Origin: Planctomycetota bacterium
Lineage (GTDB): Bacteria > Planctomycetota > SZUA-567 > H5-PLA8
Direction: 5' to 3'
Assembly (NCBI GenBank): GCA_016200135.1
Contig: JACQFI010000011.1
Span: 1-40,258 of the forward strand
DNA: 40,258 nt
Positions 24,494 to 32,222 of this stretch are shown here, in pieces (the first letter of the stretch is position 1; the number at the start of each line of letters is the position of its first letter). The position numbers and the translations under genes are program-made. The notes beneath the pieces were generated by a model. It was given only the letters and a program-made list of their open reading frames with translations, was not told the origin of the DNA and searched no databases.

Positions 24494-26554
24494 CTACTTC
24501 TCCGGCGTCAGGTTCATCGGCAGATCGAGATCCTGGTCCTTCAGATCCATGCGCACGGTCAACTTGTCGCGCTCGGCGGCGAGCACGTACTTGCGCACCT
24601 TGTCCGAGCCCAGCCCTTCGGAGATCACTTCCAGATAGCGCCGCGCCACGAAATACTGCGGCGCCTGCCGGTACGAGAGCAGTTCCTTCAGGAAGCGCTC
24701 GGCTTTGCCGCGCTCGGCGTTCTCGCGCGTCCAGCGGTCGGCTTCGGCCTTGGCCAGTTCTTGCGAGGCTTCGCCGGAACCTTCGCGAATCGCGCGCTCC
24801 GCCGCCAACTCGCCCGCGGCGATCTCATCCGGCTTGGCGCCCGCGTTCTTCAACTGGTTGAGCTTTGAGATCTCGGCGACCAGCTTCGCCGCCTGGTCGG
24901 GCGAACCGGCCACTTGCGAGAGCGTCTTGATCCGCTCCTGTTGCGCCTGCTCGATCTTCGTCTCGCGCTCCTGCAGCGCCTGCACGGATTCGTGGAACGC
25001 CTCGGCGGCCTTGTGGTGCGGATGGACGCTCAGGATGCCCGCAAAGAGCACTTCGATGCCGAGCCCGTTCGCATCGGACTCGCGCTGGATGCGTTCGCGC
25101 AGGCGGTCGCCGGCCTGCAGGCGCGCGGGGCCCAGCACTTCCTGTTCGTCCAGGCCATACAGGTAGGCGGTGACCGCGCGCTCGGCCGAACACTTCAGCC
25201 ACGCCTCGACGCTCCCCGCGGCTCCACAGGCGACGAACGGTTTAAGATCCTTGATGCGGTATTGAACCGAAACCTCCGCGATCACCAGCGCGATCGCGGG
25301 CGCGCGGTTCGTGGTGGTGCTTGAATTGGGCGCGGCCAGCGGCGAAGCCGCGACGATCAGCAGGCCCTCGTCCTTGGCCGAGTGCTCGTTGGTCCAGAGC
25401 ACGGGCTCGCCTGGCTTGAGGTCCTCAATGGAGCCGACACGGATTTCGTGGATGCGCGTGACGTCGAAGAGTTCGAACGAGGAGAGAGGCCAGGGCCACT
25501 TGAGATGCAGGCCCGGGCCGAGCGGTTCGCCGTCGAGCCGCCCGAAGGTCGTCACCAGCGCCTGCTGGCTGGGTTCGACATGCACGAGGCAGGAGACCAG
25601 CAGCAGCGCGCCGACGGCAAAGCCCAGCAGCGGCAGCGCCGCGCGGCCGAGCAACTGCCAGAACCAGCTATGCGTGATCTCGAAGCCGAACTGGTAATTC
25701 ACCGCGTCCGCGAAAGCCTTGGCGAGGCCCTCGGGCGTCGTGAGCAGCCCCAGCAGGCGCGCGTCGAACGCGGCGCGGGGCGTCTCGCCGGGCTTGCGCG
25801 GCCGGTACACGTTCAGGACGAGATTGAGCAGGACCTCCGCGCCGATCAGGACCATGAAGACCGGAATGACGACCGCCAGCCAGCGCAGCAGGGCGGGCAG
25901 TTCGTATTTCGCACCGGCCAAGCCAAGCGTGAGGGCCACGGCGCCCACCACGGCGCTCATCAGGAAGCCCGCGCCACCGCGCATGAGCTGCCACTCGCGA
26001 ACACGCGCCATGCCCGCGACGAACCGGCCGACCAGGAAGCCCAACAAGCCCAGGCCCGCGCAGAAGGCCATGGCCATCAGCGGATCGAAACCGAGCGTTT
26101 GCGCCTCGGCGCGCGCGCCGGCTTTGGTCGCATTCTGAATCGCGAGCCAGAGTCCCGCGCCCGCCAGGTAGAGCCCCACGAGCAGGCTCACGGCCGGCAG
26201 CACCCACTTGAAGAGTTGGTCGAGGCGGCGGCGCGCAACGGAGAGGTCCGCCGAGGTCCGCTCGAAGATGGTCTGTTCGACGCCGGGGCGCTTGGCGAGT
26301 TCCTCGGCCTCGAGCGCCTCGAGGCGCTCCAGCCGGTGCTGCTGGTGGACGATCGCGAGCACGATCCAGACCGGCAGTCCCGCCGCGGCCAGCCAGGCGC
26401 CCGCGAGCACGGCAGAATCGCCGGTCCACAGCCCCAGCCCGAGCAACAGGCCCGCCGCCGCTGCCTGGACCCCCAGGCCCAGCAGCGAACCGCCGACGGC
26501 GCGCTCGTAGTTCACCGGGCCCTGGTTCAAGGCGAAGTCCTCGTCGATAAACAC
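24494..26554 (-). CDS. Large multi-pass SPFH/band 7 membrane protein
   Basis: The product (about 686 residues) has several membrane segments in its first 320 residues, then a band 7/SPFH domain from about residue 320 with EPSQQALVTTFGRL and GPGLHLKWPWPLSSFELFD, which parallels the HflC-like neighbour. A helical C-terminal region is rich in Glu, Ala and Lys. The first gene of the operon, it reads like a HflK-type protein fused to a multi-pass membrane domain. The start is uncertain: an upstream ATG at 26665 lies beyond the repeat hairpin, so the GTG at 26554 is preferred, but it has no strong Shine-Dalgarno site. The gene ends with TAG. Confidence 0.78.
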   Translation of the reverse strand: MFIDEDFALNQGPVNYERAVGGSLLGLGVQAAAAGLLLGLGLWTGDSAVLAGAWLAAAGLPVWIVLAIVHQQHRLERLEALEAEELAKRPGVEQTIFERTSADLSVARRRLDQLFKWVLPAVSLLVGLYLAGAGLWLAIQNATKAGARAEAQTLGFDPLMAMAFCAGLGLLGFLVGRFVAGMARVREWQLMRGGAGFLMSAVVGAVALTLGLAGAKYELPALLRWLAVVIPVFMVLIGAEVLLNLVLNVYRPRKPGETPRAAFDARLLGLLTTPEGLAKAFADAVNYQFGFEITHSWFWQLLGRAALPLLGFAVGALLLVSCLVHVEPSQQALVTTFGRLDGEPLGPGLHLKWPWPLSSFELFDVTRIHEIRVGSIEDLKPGEPVLWTNEHSAKDEGLLIVAASPLAAPNSSTTTNRAPAIALVIAEVSVQYRIKDLKPFVACGAAGSVEAWLKCSAERAVTAYLYGLDEQEVLGPARLQAGDRLRERIQRESDANGLGIEVLFAGILSVHPHHKAAEAFHESVQALQERETKIEQAQQERIKTLSQVAGSPDQAAKLVAEISKLNQLKNAGAKPDEIAAGELAAERAIREGSGEASQELAKAEADRWTRENAERGKAERFLKELLSYRQAPQYFVARRYLEVISEGLGSDKVRKYVLAAERDKLTVRMDLKDQDLDLPMNLTPEK

Positions 26555-26578
26555 GGCCGAACGTTCGAACCGAAAATC

Positions 26579-26683
26579 GCGGCACAAGCGTCGCGACTGT
26601 ATAACTTGCCGCGGGCGCGCAAGCCGGCGCGCGTGCGCCGGAATGATGGCGAAGGTTCGGCACACAGGCGGGACGCCTGTGCC
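26579..26683. repeat. Composite hairpin repeats between divergent genes
   Basis: One dyad pairs GCGGCA near 26579 with TGCCGCG near 26607. A second is the near-perfect stem ACAGGCG-GGA-CGCCTGT (26664-26680), flanked by GGCAC and GCC. Sequences of this ACAGGCG/CGCCTGT form recur in many environmental genomes and give peptide shadows such as SRDACA in translation. They lie between the SPFH gene and the ABC-2 permease gene. Mobility or function is not known. Confidence 0.6.
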
Positions 26684-26701
26684 ACGGCGCTTTTCCTCGA
26701 A

Positions 26702-26729
26702 CTGACAACGTACTTTTTCGTAGTATGCT
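26702..26729 (+). promoter_or_regulatory. Candidate promoter for the ABC-2 permease gene
   Basis: CTGACA (26702-26707) and TATGCT (26724-26729) are 16 bases apart, a fair sigma70 match. Transcription would start near 26736, which lies downstream of the ATG at 26725 and so supports the ATG at 26767 as the true start. Confidence 0.38.
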
Positions 26730-26766
26730 TAGGCCAACCTCGCCCGATCCGGCGGAAACGAATCGC

Positions 26767-27741
26767 ATGCTGCAGCAGATATGGGCCGTCGCGCGCAACA
26801 CCTTCGTCGAATCCATCCGCCAGCCCATTTATGTCGTGCTGCTGCTGGGAACTATTTTGCTGATGGCGCTCAACCCGGCTCTCTGCGCCTTTACGCTCGA
26901 TATGGAAGGCGACGATAAGATGCTGCTGGATTTGGGTCTCAGCACGCTCTTCGTCGCGGGACTGCTGCTCGCCGCGTTCAGCGCCGCGGGCGTCTTCAGC
27001 CGCGAGATCGCGAACCAGACGGTGCTGACGGTGATCAGCAAGCCGATCGGCCGGTCCGCGTTCGTGCTGGGCAAGTACCTGGGCGTGCTCGGCGCGCTGG
27101 CCGTCGCGTGGCTGGTCTGGGCGATCGCCTTCCTGCTGAGTGTGCGGCACGAGGTCCTTTCCAACGCGGCCCAGGAACTGGACGGCCCCGTGCTGCTCTT
27201 CGGCTTCGGCGCGCTCTTGCTCGCCGTCGGCTTTGCCGCCTGGGGCAATTACTTCTACCGCTGGGTCTTCGCCTCGGCGCTGACTTCCGCGCTGCTGCCG
27301 CTGATCCTCGCCGCATACCTGCTGGTCCTGCTCGTCGGCAAGCACTGGGAGTTCCAGTCCCTCGCAACCAACTGGAACGGGCAACTCTGGATCGCGATCC
27401 TGATGATCTTTTTGGCGCTGGGCCTGATCTGCGCGGTGGCCATCGCGGCCTCGATCCGCCTCGGGCAGATCATGACGCTGCTGATCTGCGCGGGCGTCTT
27501 CCTGATCGGCCTCAGCAGCGACTATCTCTTCGGACAAGCCGCGCAGCATGGCAGCCTGCTCGCCGGATTCTTCTATCGCGTGGTGCCCAACCTCGGCTAC
27601 CTCTGGCAGGCCGACGCGCTCTCGCAGGGCCGCACGATCCCGCTCGATCACCTCGCGAGCGTCGCCGCGTACACGGGCCTCTACATCCTCGGCGTGCTCT
27701 GCCTGGCCGTGGGGCTCTTCCAGACGCGCGAGGTCGGGTGA
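26767..27741 (+). CDS. ABC-2-type transporter permease (lone)
   Basis: The product (324 residues) begins MLQQIWAVARNTFVESIRQP, the typical cytoplasmic N terminus of this permease group. About seven membrane segments follow. The segment TVISKPIGRSAFVLGKYLG matches the conserved element after the second helix and parallels the permease at 19340-20920. A longer form starting at 26725 is possible, but the candidate promoter at 26702-26729 argues against it. No ATPase gene is adjacent; the one in the divergent operon (20917-22119) could serve it. The substrate is unknown. Confidence 0.85.
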   Translation: MLQQIWAVARNTFVESIRQPIYVVLLLGTILLMALNPALCAFTLDMEGDDKMLLDLGLSTLFVAGLLLAAFSAAGVFSREIANQTVLTVISKPIGRSAFVLGKYLGVLGALAVAWLVWAIAFLLSVRHEVLSNAAQELDGPVLLFGFGALLLAVGFAAWGNYFYRWVFASALTSALLPLILAAYLLVLLVGKHWEFQSLATNWNGQLWIAILMIFLALGLICAVAIAASIRLGQIMTLLICAGVFLIGLSSDYLFGQAAQHGSLLAGFFYRVVPNLGYLWQADALSQGRTIPLDHLASVAAYTGLYILGVLCLAVGLFQTREVG

Positions 27742-27744
27742 CGG

Positions 27745-27910
27745 CGTGGAGCGCGATTCGTAGAGCGTGGAATGAACTTCGTAGAGCGTAGAGCGTGAAG
27801 CGTAGAACGAGAAGCGAACGGCGGCGGCAACGTCGTTTCGCTCCACGCTCCACGCTCCACGCTCTACGTTCAGTGCGTATCGCTCCACGCTCCACGCTCT
27901 ACGCTCTACA
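27745..27910. repeat. CTCCACG-heptamer inverted repeat region
   Basis: The left part carries repeated GAGCGTAGAGCGTGGA-like units; the right part (27840 onwards) shows tandem CTCCACG heptamers with CTCTACG variants, the inverted complement of the left. Between them is a short GC-rich loop. The element fills most of the gap between the converging permease and P-type ATPase genes, so it may act as a terminator for both; that is inference. Confidence 0.72.
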
Positions 27911-27917
27911 GTCTGTC

Positions 27918-29891
27918 TCACGCGAGCGCCTCCCTTGGCGCGCCTGCGGGCGCGGGCGCTGCCTGCCCGTGAGGCTGATCGAGGTCCTCCCCCGCGCGGA
28001 CGAGCCGCGCCGAGTTGAAGATCACCAGCACCGAGCTGACCACGTGGAGCGCAGCGGCCACGACAGGCGAGATCAGGTTCATCGCGCCGAGCGTACCGAA
28101 GACAGCGATAAAAGCCGCGCCGAAGATCAAGTTCTGCTTCACTACGCGGTTCAGGTCGCGCGAGAGCTTGATCAGGAAGGGCACCCGGTTGAGGTTGTTG
28201 TTCATCAGCGCGATGGATGCGGAGTGAATCGCGACATCGCTGCCCGCCGCGCCCATGGCGATGGAGATATGGCCCGCCGCCAGCGCCGGCGCGTCGTTCA
28301 CGCCATCGCCGATCACGCAGACCGTGTGGCCGCGGGCCTTGAGGTCCTCGACAAGTTCCAGCTTCTGCGCGGGGAGCACTTCGGCCTTCACGTCGGTGCA
28401 GTGCATCTCGGAGGCCACGCGGCGCGCGACGCTCCAGCGGTCGCCGGTCACCATCACGAGCTGGCGCAGGCCCTGGTCGCGCAGATCGTCGATGGAGCGC
28501 GCCGCTTCCGGGCGCGTGCGGTCTTCCAGGCCGATCCAGCCGAGCGGCTTGCCGCCGCGCGTAACGAAGAGGAGGCTCATGCCCTCGGACCCGGCCGTAT
28601 CCAGGGCCGAGACATCCACTCCGCGCTCCTGCAGCCAGTTCGCCCGGCCCACGAGCACTTCCTGCGCGTTCACCAGAGCCCGGACGCCGCGGCCGGGGAC
28701 CTCTTCGAACTCGGCGCAAGCCGCGGGCTCGAGCTTCGCGCGCCGGGCGACTTCGACGACGGCCTTCGCCACGGGGTGCTTGGAGTTCTGTTCCGCCGCC
28801 GCGGCCGCGGCGAGCACCTCCGCCCCATCCACGCCGGGCGCGGGCGAGAGCCGCGTGACGGTGAGCGAGCCCGTCGTAAGCGTGCCGGTCTTGTCGAAGA
28901 CGATGGCGGTCAGGTTGCGCGCGGTCTCGAGGTCCGTCACGTTCTTGACCAGGATGCCCAACCGCGCGGCGGCGCTCAGCGCGGCCACCATGGCCGTAGG
29001 CGTCGCGAGCACGATCGCGCAGGGGCAGGCGATCACCAGCATCGAGACGACGCTGTTCATGTTCTTGGTGAAGAAGAGCACCATCCCGGCGAGCATCAGG
29101 ATCGTGGGCGTGTACCACATCGCGTAGCGGTCGATCACGCGCATGATCGGCGCGCGCGAGCGTTCGGCCTGCAGGATCAGGTCCTGGACCTTGCCCAGTG
29201 TGGTGTCCGCGCCGGCCTTCGTGATCTCGAGCTCCATCACGCCGGTCATGTTGATCGTGCCGCCGAAGACCTCGTCGCCCGCGCCCTTGTCCACCGGCAG
29301 CGATTCGCCCGTGATGTTCGCCTGGTTGACGGTGCTCGCGCCGGAGACCACGCGGCCGTCGCCGGGGATGTTGTCACCGGGCCGCACGCGCACGCGGTCG
29401 CCAGGCTTCAAATCCCGGGCCTCGACTTCCGTCTCGCCGCCATTGACGATCTTCTGCGCGCGCGTGGGCGTGATGCGGATCAGCGACTCGATGCTGGCCC
29501 GCGCGCCCAGCGCCGTGCGGTTCTCGATCAGCGTCGAAATGATCATGAAGAAGGCGATCGCGCCCGCGGCCTGGTAGCCGCCTTCAAGCTGCCCATCGGC
29601 GCGGCTGCCGGCGCCCTGTGCGAAGGCCGCGAGAAAAGCCAGCGCGACCAGCTCGTCCATGTGCGTGTGGCCTTCCCAGAGGCCCTTCGCCGCGTGCTTG
29701 ATCAGCGGAAAGCCGAGTATCAGGGCGCCGAGAAAGGCCAGCAGATCAGTGTAGAAGGATTGGCCTGGAAAGAGCCACTGTGCAATGAAAGAGTTGAGGA
29801 CCAGAATCCCGCCCACGAGCGTAGCGATGATCTGAGACCCGGCACGGCCGGTCTGATCGTTCACCATCTGCTTCAAGTGGTCGTGGGGCAT
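27918..29891 (-). CDS. P1B-type heavy-metal-transporting ATPase lacking an N-terminal metal-binding domain
   Basis: The 657-residue product has the P-type ATPase motifs TGES (194-197), the transmembrane metal motif CPC (289-291), the phosphorylation motif DKTGTLT (Asp 333), the SKHP loop of P1B enzymes and GDGVNDAP. No HMA or other N-terminal metal-binding domain is present; the first 80 residues contain HLKQMVNDQTG, then membrane segments and GHTHMDELV. The last helices read LISPVVAAALHVVSSVLVIFNSARL; the SS-VIFNSARL part resembles the copper group, but the usual YN and MxxSS elements are not both there, so metal specificity is not assigned. The ATG at 29891 is preferred over a longer AT-rich extension. 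Confidence 0.9.
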   Translation of the reverse strand: MPHDHLKQMVNDQTGRAGSQIIATLVGGILVLNSFIAQWLFPGQSFYTDLLAFLGALILGFPLIKHAAKGLWEGHTHMDELVALAFLAAFAQGAGSRADGQLEGGYQAAGAIAFFMIISTLIENRTALGARASIESLIRITPTRAQKIVNGGETEVEARDLKPGDRVRVRPGDNIPGDGRVVSGASTVNQANITGESLPVDKGAGDEVFGGTINMTGVMELEITKAGADTTLGKVQDLILQAERSRAPIMRVIDRYAMWYTPTILMLAGMVLFFTKNMNSVVSMLVIACPCAIVLATPTAMVAALSAAARLGILVKNVTDLETARNLTAIVFDKTGTLTTGSLTVTRLSPAPGVDGAEVLAAAAAAEQNSKHPVAKAVVEVARRAKLEPAACAEFEEVPGRGVRALVNAQEVLVGRANWLQERGVDVSALDTAGSEGMSLLFVTRGGKPLGWIGLEDRTRPEAARSIDDLRDQGLRQLVMVTGDRWSVARRVASEMHCTDVKAEVLPAQKLELVEDLKARGHTVCVIGDGVNDAPALAAGHISIAMGAAGSDVAIHSASIALMNNNLNRVPFLIKLSRDLNRVVKQNLIFGAAFIAVFGTLGAMNLISPVVAAALHVVSSVLVIFNSARLVRAGEDLDQPHGQAAPAPAGAPREALA

Positions 29892-30254
29892 GAATGGCCC
29901 TTGTTCCAACTCGAACTCTGACAGGCTTTTACCTGCTACAAAGATACGGGTCACCGGCCTTAACGGTTCGCCCTCACGTAAAAAGATGCACCATGTCTCG
30001 ACATGAACAAACGGGCGAGACACGACGGCACGTATGTGAAGGCTCAACTAGAATAGCTTCAACCATCCAAAATACAAGTACCGCTGAATCTATAGCTTAC
30101 ATCAATATCGAGGACGCTCGCCCAATTACATATAGACAATATAATGTCTATAGTTTTTAGCTCTTACTCTTCTAGCCATTGCGTCAATGCATTGAAGAAA
30201 ACGCATGGGAGACATGCGCGCACCTAACTGCTTATTGCCATGGAGAATATGACC
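29892..30254. other. AT-rich region between divergent genes
   Basis: About 360 bases between the ATPase gene (minus) and the exported protein gene (plus). It is richer in A+T than the flanks and holds the dyad at 30131-30152. A short plus-strand frame (29894-30160) has no recognisable features and I do not call it. Promoters of both genes should lie here, but no strong -35/-10 pair was identified. Confidence 0.45.
30131..30152. promoter_or_regulatory. TATAGACA dyad: possible operator or AT-rich terminator
   Basis: TATAGACA (30131-30138) and TGTCTATA (30145-30152) are exact inverted copies around ATATAA. With one mismatch per arm the symmetry extends to a 10-2-10 dyad. A T run follows on the plus strand. 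In the space upstream of a metal ATPase it could be an operator for a metal-sensing repressor, but it could equally be a weak hairpin. Confidence 0.4.
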
Positions 30255-31448
30255 ATGAAGGTTTGTAAGCTCGCTCTTGTCGCATCGGTTGTTCTCGTGC
30301 CAAGCCTATGCGCTATCGAGCAACCAGATCCAAAGCAAGCTGCACAAAGTGTGGACAACCCGGACAAGTTCGGGGATTCCGTCAACGGAATTGCCATCAA
30401 ATTGATCCCACTGCCTCAAGCGCCCGAGGCTCCTTTCGCCTTTGAACTCACGGTAAAAAACGTGGGCGATCAAACGCTCGCGCCTGAGAGCTTCGACAAG
30501 CCGGATGTTTGGGAGTTCTTCTTCGAACCCCAAGACGGCAAGCCGAATGGTTATCTGGTTGCGATGACCAGTTCCGGTTCCGCCACGATCGGCTTGCCGC
30601 GAACACTCAAACCGGGCGAATCCGTAAAGGTACCGCTGCGAAACAGCGATGGAAGTTTCCACCCCAAACGCATGGCCTGGCCCGACCTGCCGCTGGGCAG
30701 CCATTTCGGCGGGATTCGGCATCCGCTTTCCGATCTACCGGCCGGAAAATACCGCGTCCGCGTGCGGCACGCATGGGGAACCAAGGCGAGCACGATTAAG
30801 ATCAACGGCAACTCGTTCTCGTATCCCGCAGTCGGGCGGCCGGTGTCGAACGCCATCGAGGTGGAAGTACTGGCCAGGACGCCGCGCACGGACGGCTACG
30901 GATTCAGCGTAAACGGTTTGGCCGCGCATATCGAAGCGCTGGCGCCCGAACCGGGAAAAACCCTGCGTTTGAAAGCCGTGTTGAAGAACGAGGGCACCGC
31001 GCCGGTCTCGCTTTACGACTTTCACCTGAAGCGTTGCTGGGACCTGCGGCTGACACCGGCCTCGGGCGGCCCCAGCTTTATAGTTGCGATCACGTCGTCC
31101 GTAGGCTCCGGAGGCAAACACGAGATCGTCCGCTTGGAGCACGGCAAAACGGTGGAATGCATCATCGAGCCCAGCGATCGCGTGAACGCTGGGAATTGCA
31201 ATTACGAATGGACGTATTCGGGGAACGACTTGGAAAACGCGAAGGTAAAGGGCCCCGTATCCCAATTACCCGCCGGCCGGTATTCGGTGCGCGCCACGAT
31301 GATCTACGAGCGGGACATCAATGAGGCCTTGCTTCAAGCCGCCGCCATAACCCATATGCCCAACGTCGAACCGATGCCCAAGGATTTGTGGGGCGGACGA
31401 ATGGATTCGAATACGTGCGAAGTGACCGTTCCGGCCGAATCAAAATGA
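30255..31448 (+). CDS. Exported protein with two similar Ig-like halves
   Basis: The product (397 residues from this start) has a typical signal peptide (KVCKLALVASVVLVPSLCA). GGAG at 30242-30245 lies 9 bases before this ATG and favours it over the upstream ATGs at 30240 and 30249. The mature part has two related halves: SVNGIAIKLIPL, then LPAGKYRVRV in the first; SVNGLAAHIEAL, then LPAGRYSVRA in the second. Both look like beta-sandwich domains of the type used in adhesion or binding. I do not recognise a named family and assign no function. No downstream gene is on the same strand. Confidence 0.7.
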   Translation: MKVCKLALVASVVLVPSLCAIEQPDPKQAAQSVDNPDKFGDSVNGIAIKLIPLPQAPEAPFAFELTVKNVGDQTLAPESFDKPDVWEFFFEPQDGKPNGYLVAMTSSGSATIGLPRTLKPGESVKVPLRNSDGSFHPKRMAWPDLPLGSHFGGIRHPLSDLPAGKYRVRVRHAWGTKASTIKINGNSFSYPAVGRPVSNAIEVEVLARTPRTDGYGFSVNGLAAHIEALAPEPGKTLRLKAVLKNEGTAPVSLYDFHLKRCWDLRLTPASGGPSFIVAITSSVGSGGKHEIVRLEHGKTVECIIEPSDRVNAGNCNYEWTYSGNDLENAKVKGPVSQLPAGRYSVRATMIYERDINEALLQAAAITHMPNVEPMPKDLWGGRMDSNTCEVTVPAESK

Positions 31449-31492
31449 TCGCGCGTTTCCAGCCAGAGCCGGGCGTTGCCTAGAAACAACAA

Positions 31493-31516
31493 GGGCCGCG
31501 GAAATCTCCGCGGCCC
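31493..31516. terminator. Bidirectional rho-independent terminator
   Basis: GGGCCGCGGA and TCCGCGGCCC form a perfect 10-base stem around the loop AATC. On the plus strand ACTCTTT follows; on the minus strand TTGTTGTTTC follows. It lies between the converging exported protein gene and rpmB and can serve both. Confidence 0.75.
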
Positions 31517-31546
31517 ACTCTTTCGATCAATATTTCTGGGCAGAGG

Positions 31547-31828
31547 TTACTTCTTCTTGAGCGCGGCCTTTTCGGCGCGCATCTGGGCCAGAATCTTCTG
31601 CTTGGGCGCTTTGTTGACCTCGCCGTGCTTGAGCATCTTGGCGGTAACCCAGGCGCGTTTGATGGTCCCGTTCGCGGTGATGATCTTCACGCGCTGGACG
31701 TTGGGCCGGAACCAGCGCTTGTTCTTGCCGGTGATCTTACGGCCGACGCCACCCTTGGCCTTGGCAAGACCGCGGCGCACGTACTTACGCCCGCGCACCG
31801 GCATCTTGTCGTGGAGATGTTCCGCCAT
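31547..31828 (-). CDS. rpmB: 50S ribosomal protein bL28
   Basis: The 93-residue product matches bL28 through its core: GRKITGKNKRWFRPNVQRVKI, followed by GTIKRAWVTAKMLKHGEVNK, the characteristic KRxFxPN and V(T/S)xKxLxxG elements. It binds 23S rRNA in the large subunit. GGAG lies 6 bases before the ATG. The zinc-type CxxC of some bL28 forms is absent (C-minus form), and a Lys-rich C-terminal tail is present. tRNA-Lys lies 85 bases upstream on the same strand, and both probably use the promoter at 32048-32075. The hairpin at 31493-31516 ends the unit. Confidence 0.88.
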   Translation of the reverse strand: MAEHLHDKMPVRGRKYVRRGLAKAKGGVGRKITGKNKRWFRPNVQRVKIITANGTIKRAWVTAKMLKHGEVNKAPKQKILAQMRAEKAALKKK

Positions 31829-31913
31829 GTCCCGCTCCTTTGCACCGACTGCCTTTACATGGGTCAGGCGGATACGCGCTGAAATCCGCGCAGCCTTCCG
31901 ACCTGCCCGAAAA

Positions 31914-31989
<76 letters not shown>

Positions 31990-32047
31990 GAATGAACGTC
32001 CGGTGCCGCGCGTGCGGCAAGCCTTGCACCGTTCGCGCGGGACGTGC

Positions 32048-32075
32048 TTTATAGTTCCTGATTGCAGCCGGTCAA
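32048..32075 (-). promoter_or_regulatory. Sigma70-type promoter of tRNA-Lys and rpmB
   Basis: On the minus strand TTGACC (32075-32070) and TATAAA (32053-32048) are separated by 16 bases. This would start transcription about 50 bases before the tRNA. It is the best promoter match in the window. Confidence 0.6.
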
Positions 32076-32222
32076 GCGCAAGTGGCGTTTGCGCCTTTTA
32101 CCGCGCCGCAGGGCACGCTCGGACCGATTTTCTCTTGTCTATTCGGCTCTTGAGGTTAAGAGATTGTGTTTTGGCCGTGCCGCCATCCTCGGTTCCCGCA
32201 AACCTCGCCCAAGGGAGAAGAC

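Noticed and set aside
27745..27910. CRISPR array
   Set aside because: The repeats are 7-base units without unique spacers of constant length and no cas gene is near; they form an inverted repeat instead. The AAATCCA elements were rejected as CRISPR for the same reason.
26527..29118. Minus-strand open frame of 863 codons
   Set aside because: It runs across the repeat regions and is the wrong frame of the P-type ATPase and the opposite strand of the permease; composition is Arg/Ala-rich noise.
27795..29921. Plus-strand open frame of 708 codons opposite the P-type ATPase
   Set aside because: Antisense shadow; the ATPase on the minus strand has all family motifs.
29894..30160. Small plus-strand open frame (88 codons) next to the P-type ATPase gene
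   Set aside because: No recognisable motif, no Shine-Dalgarno site and AT-rich non-coding character; it overlaps the candidate operator.
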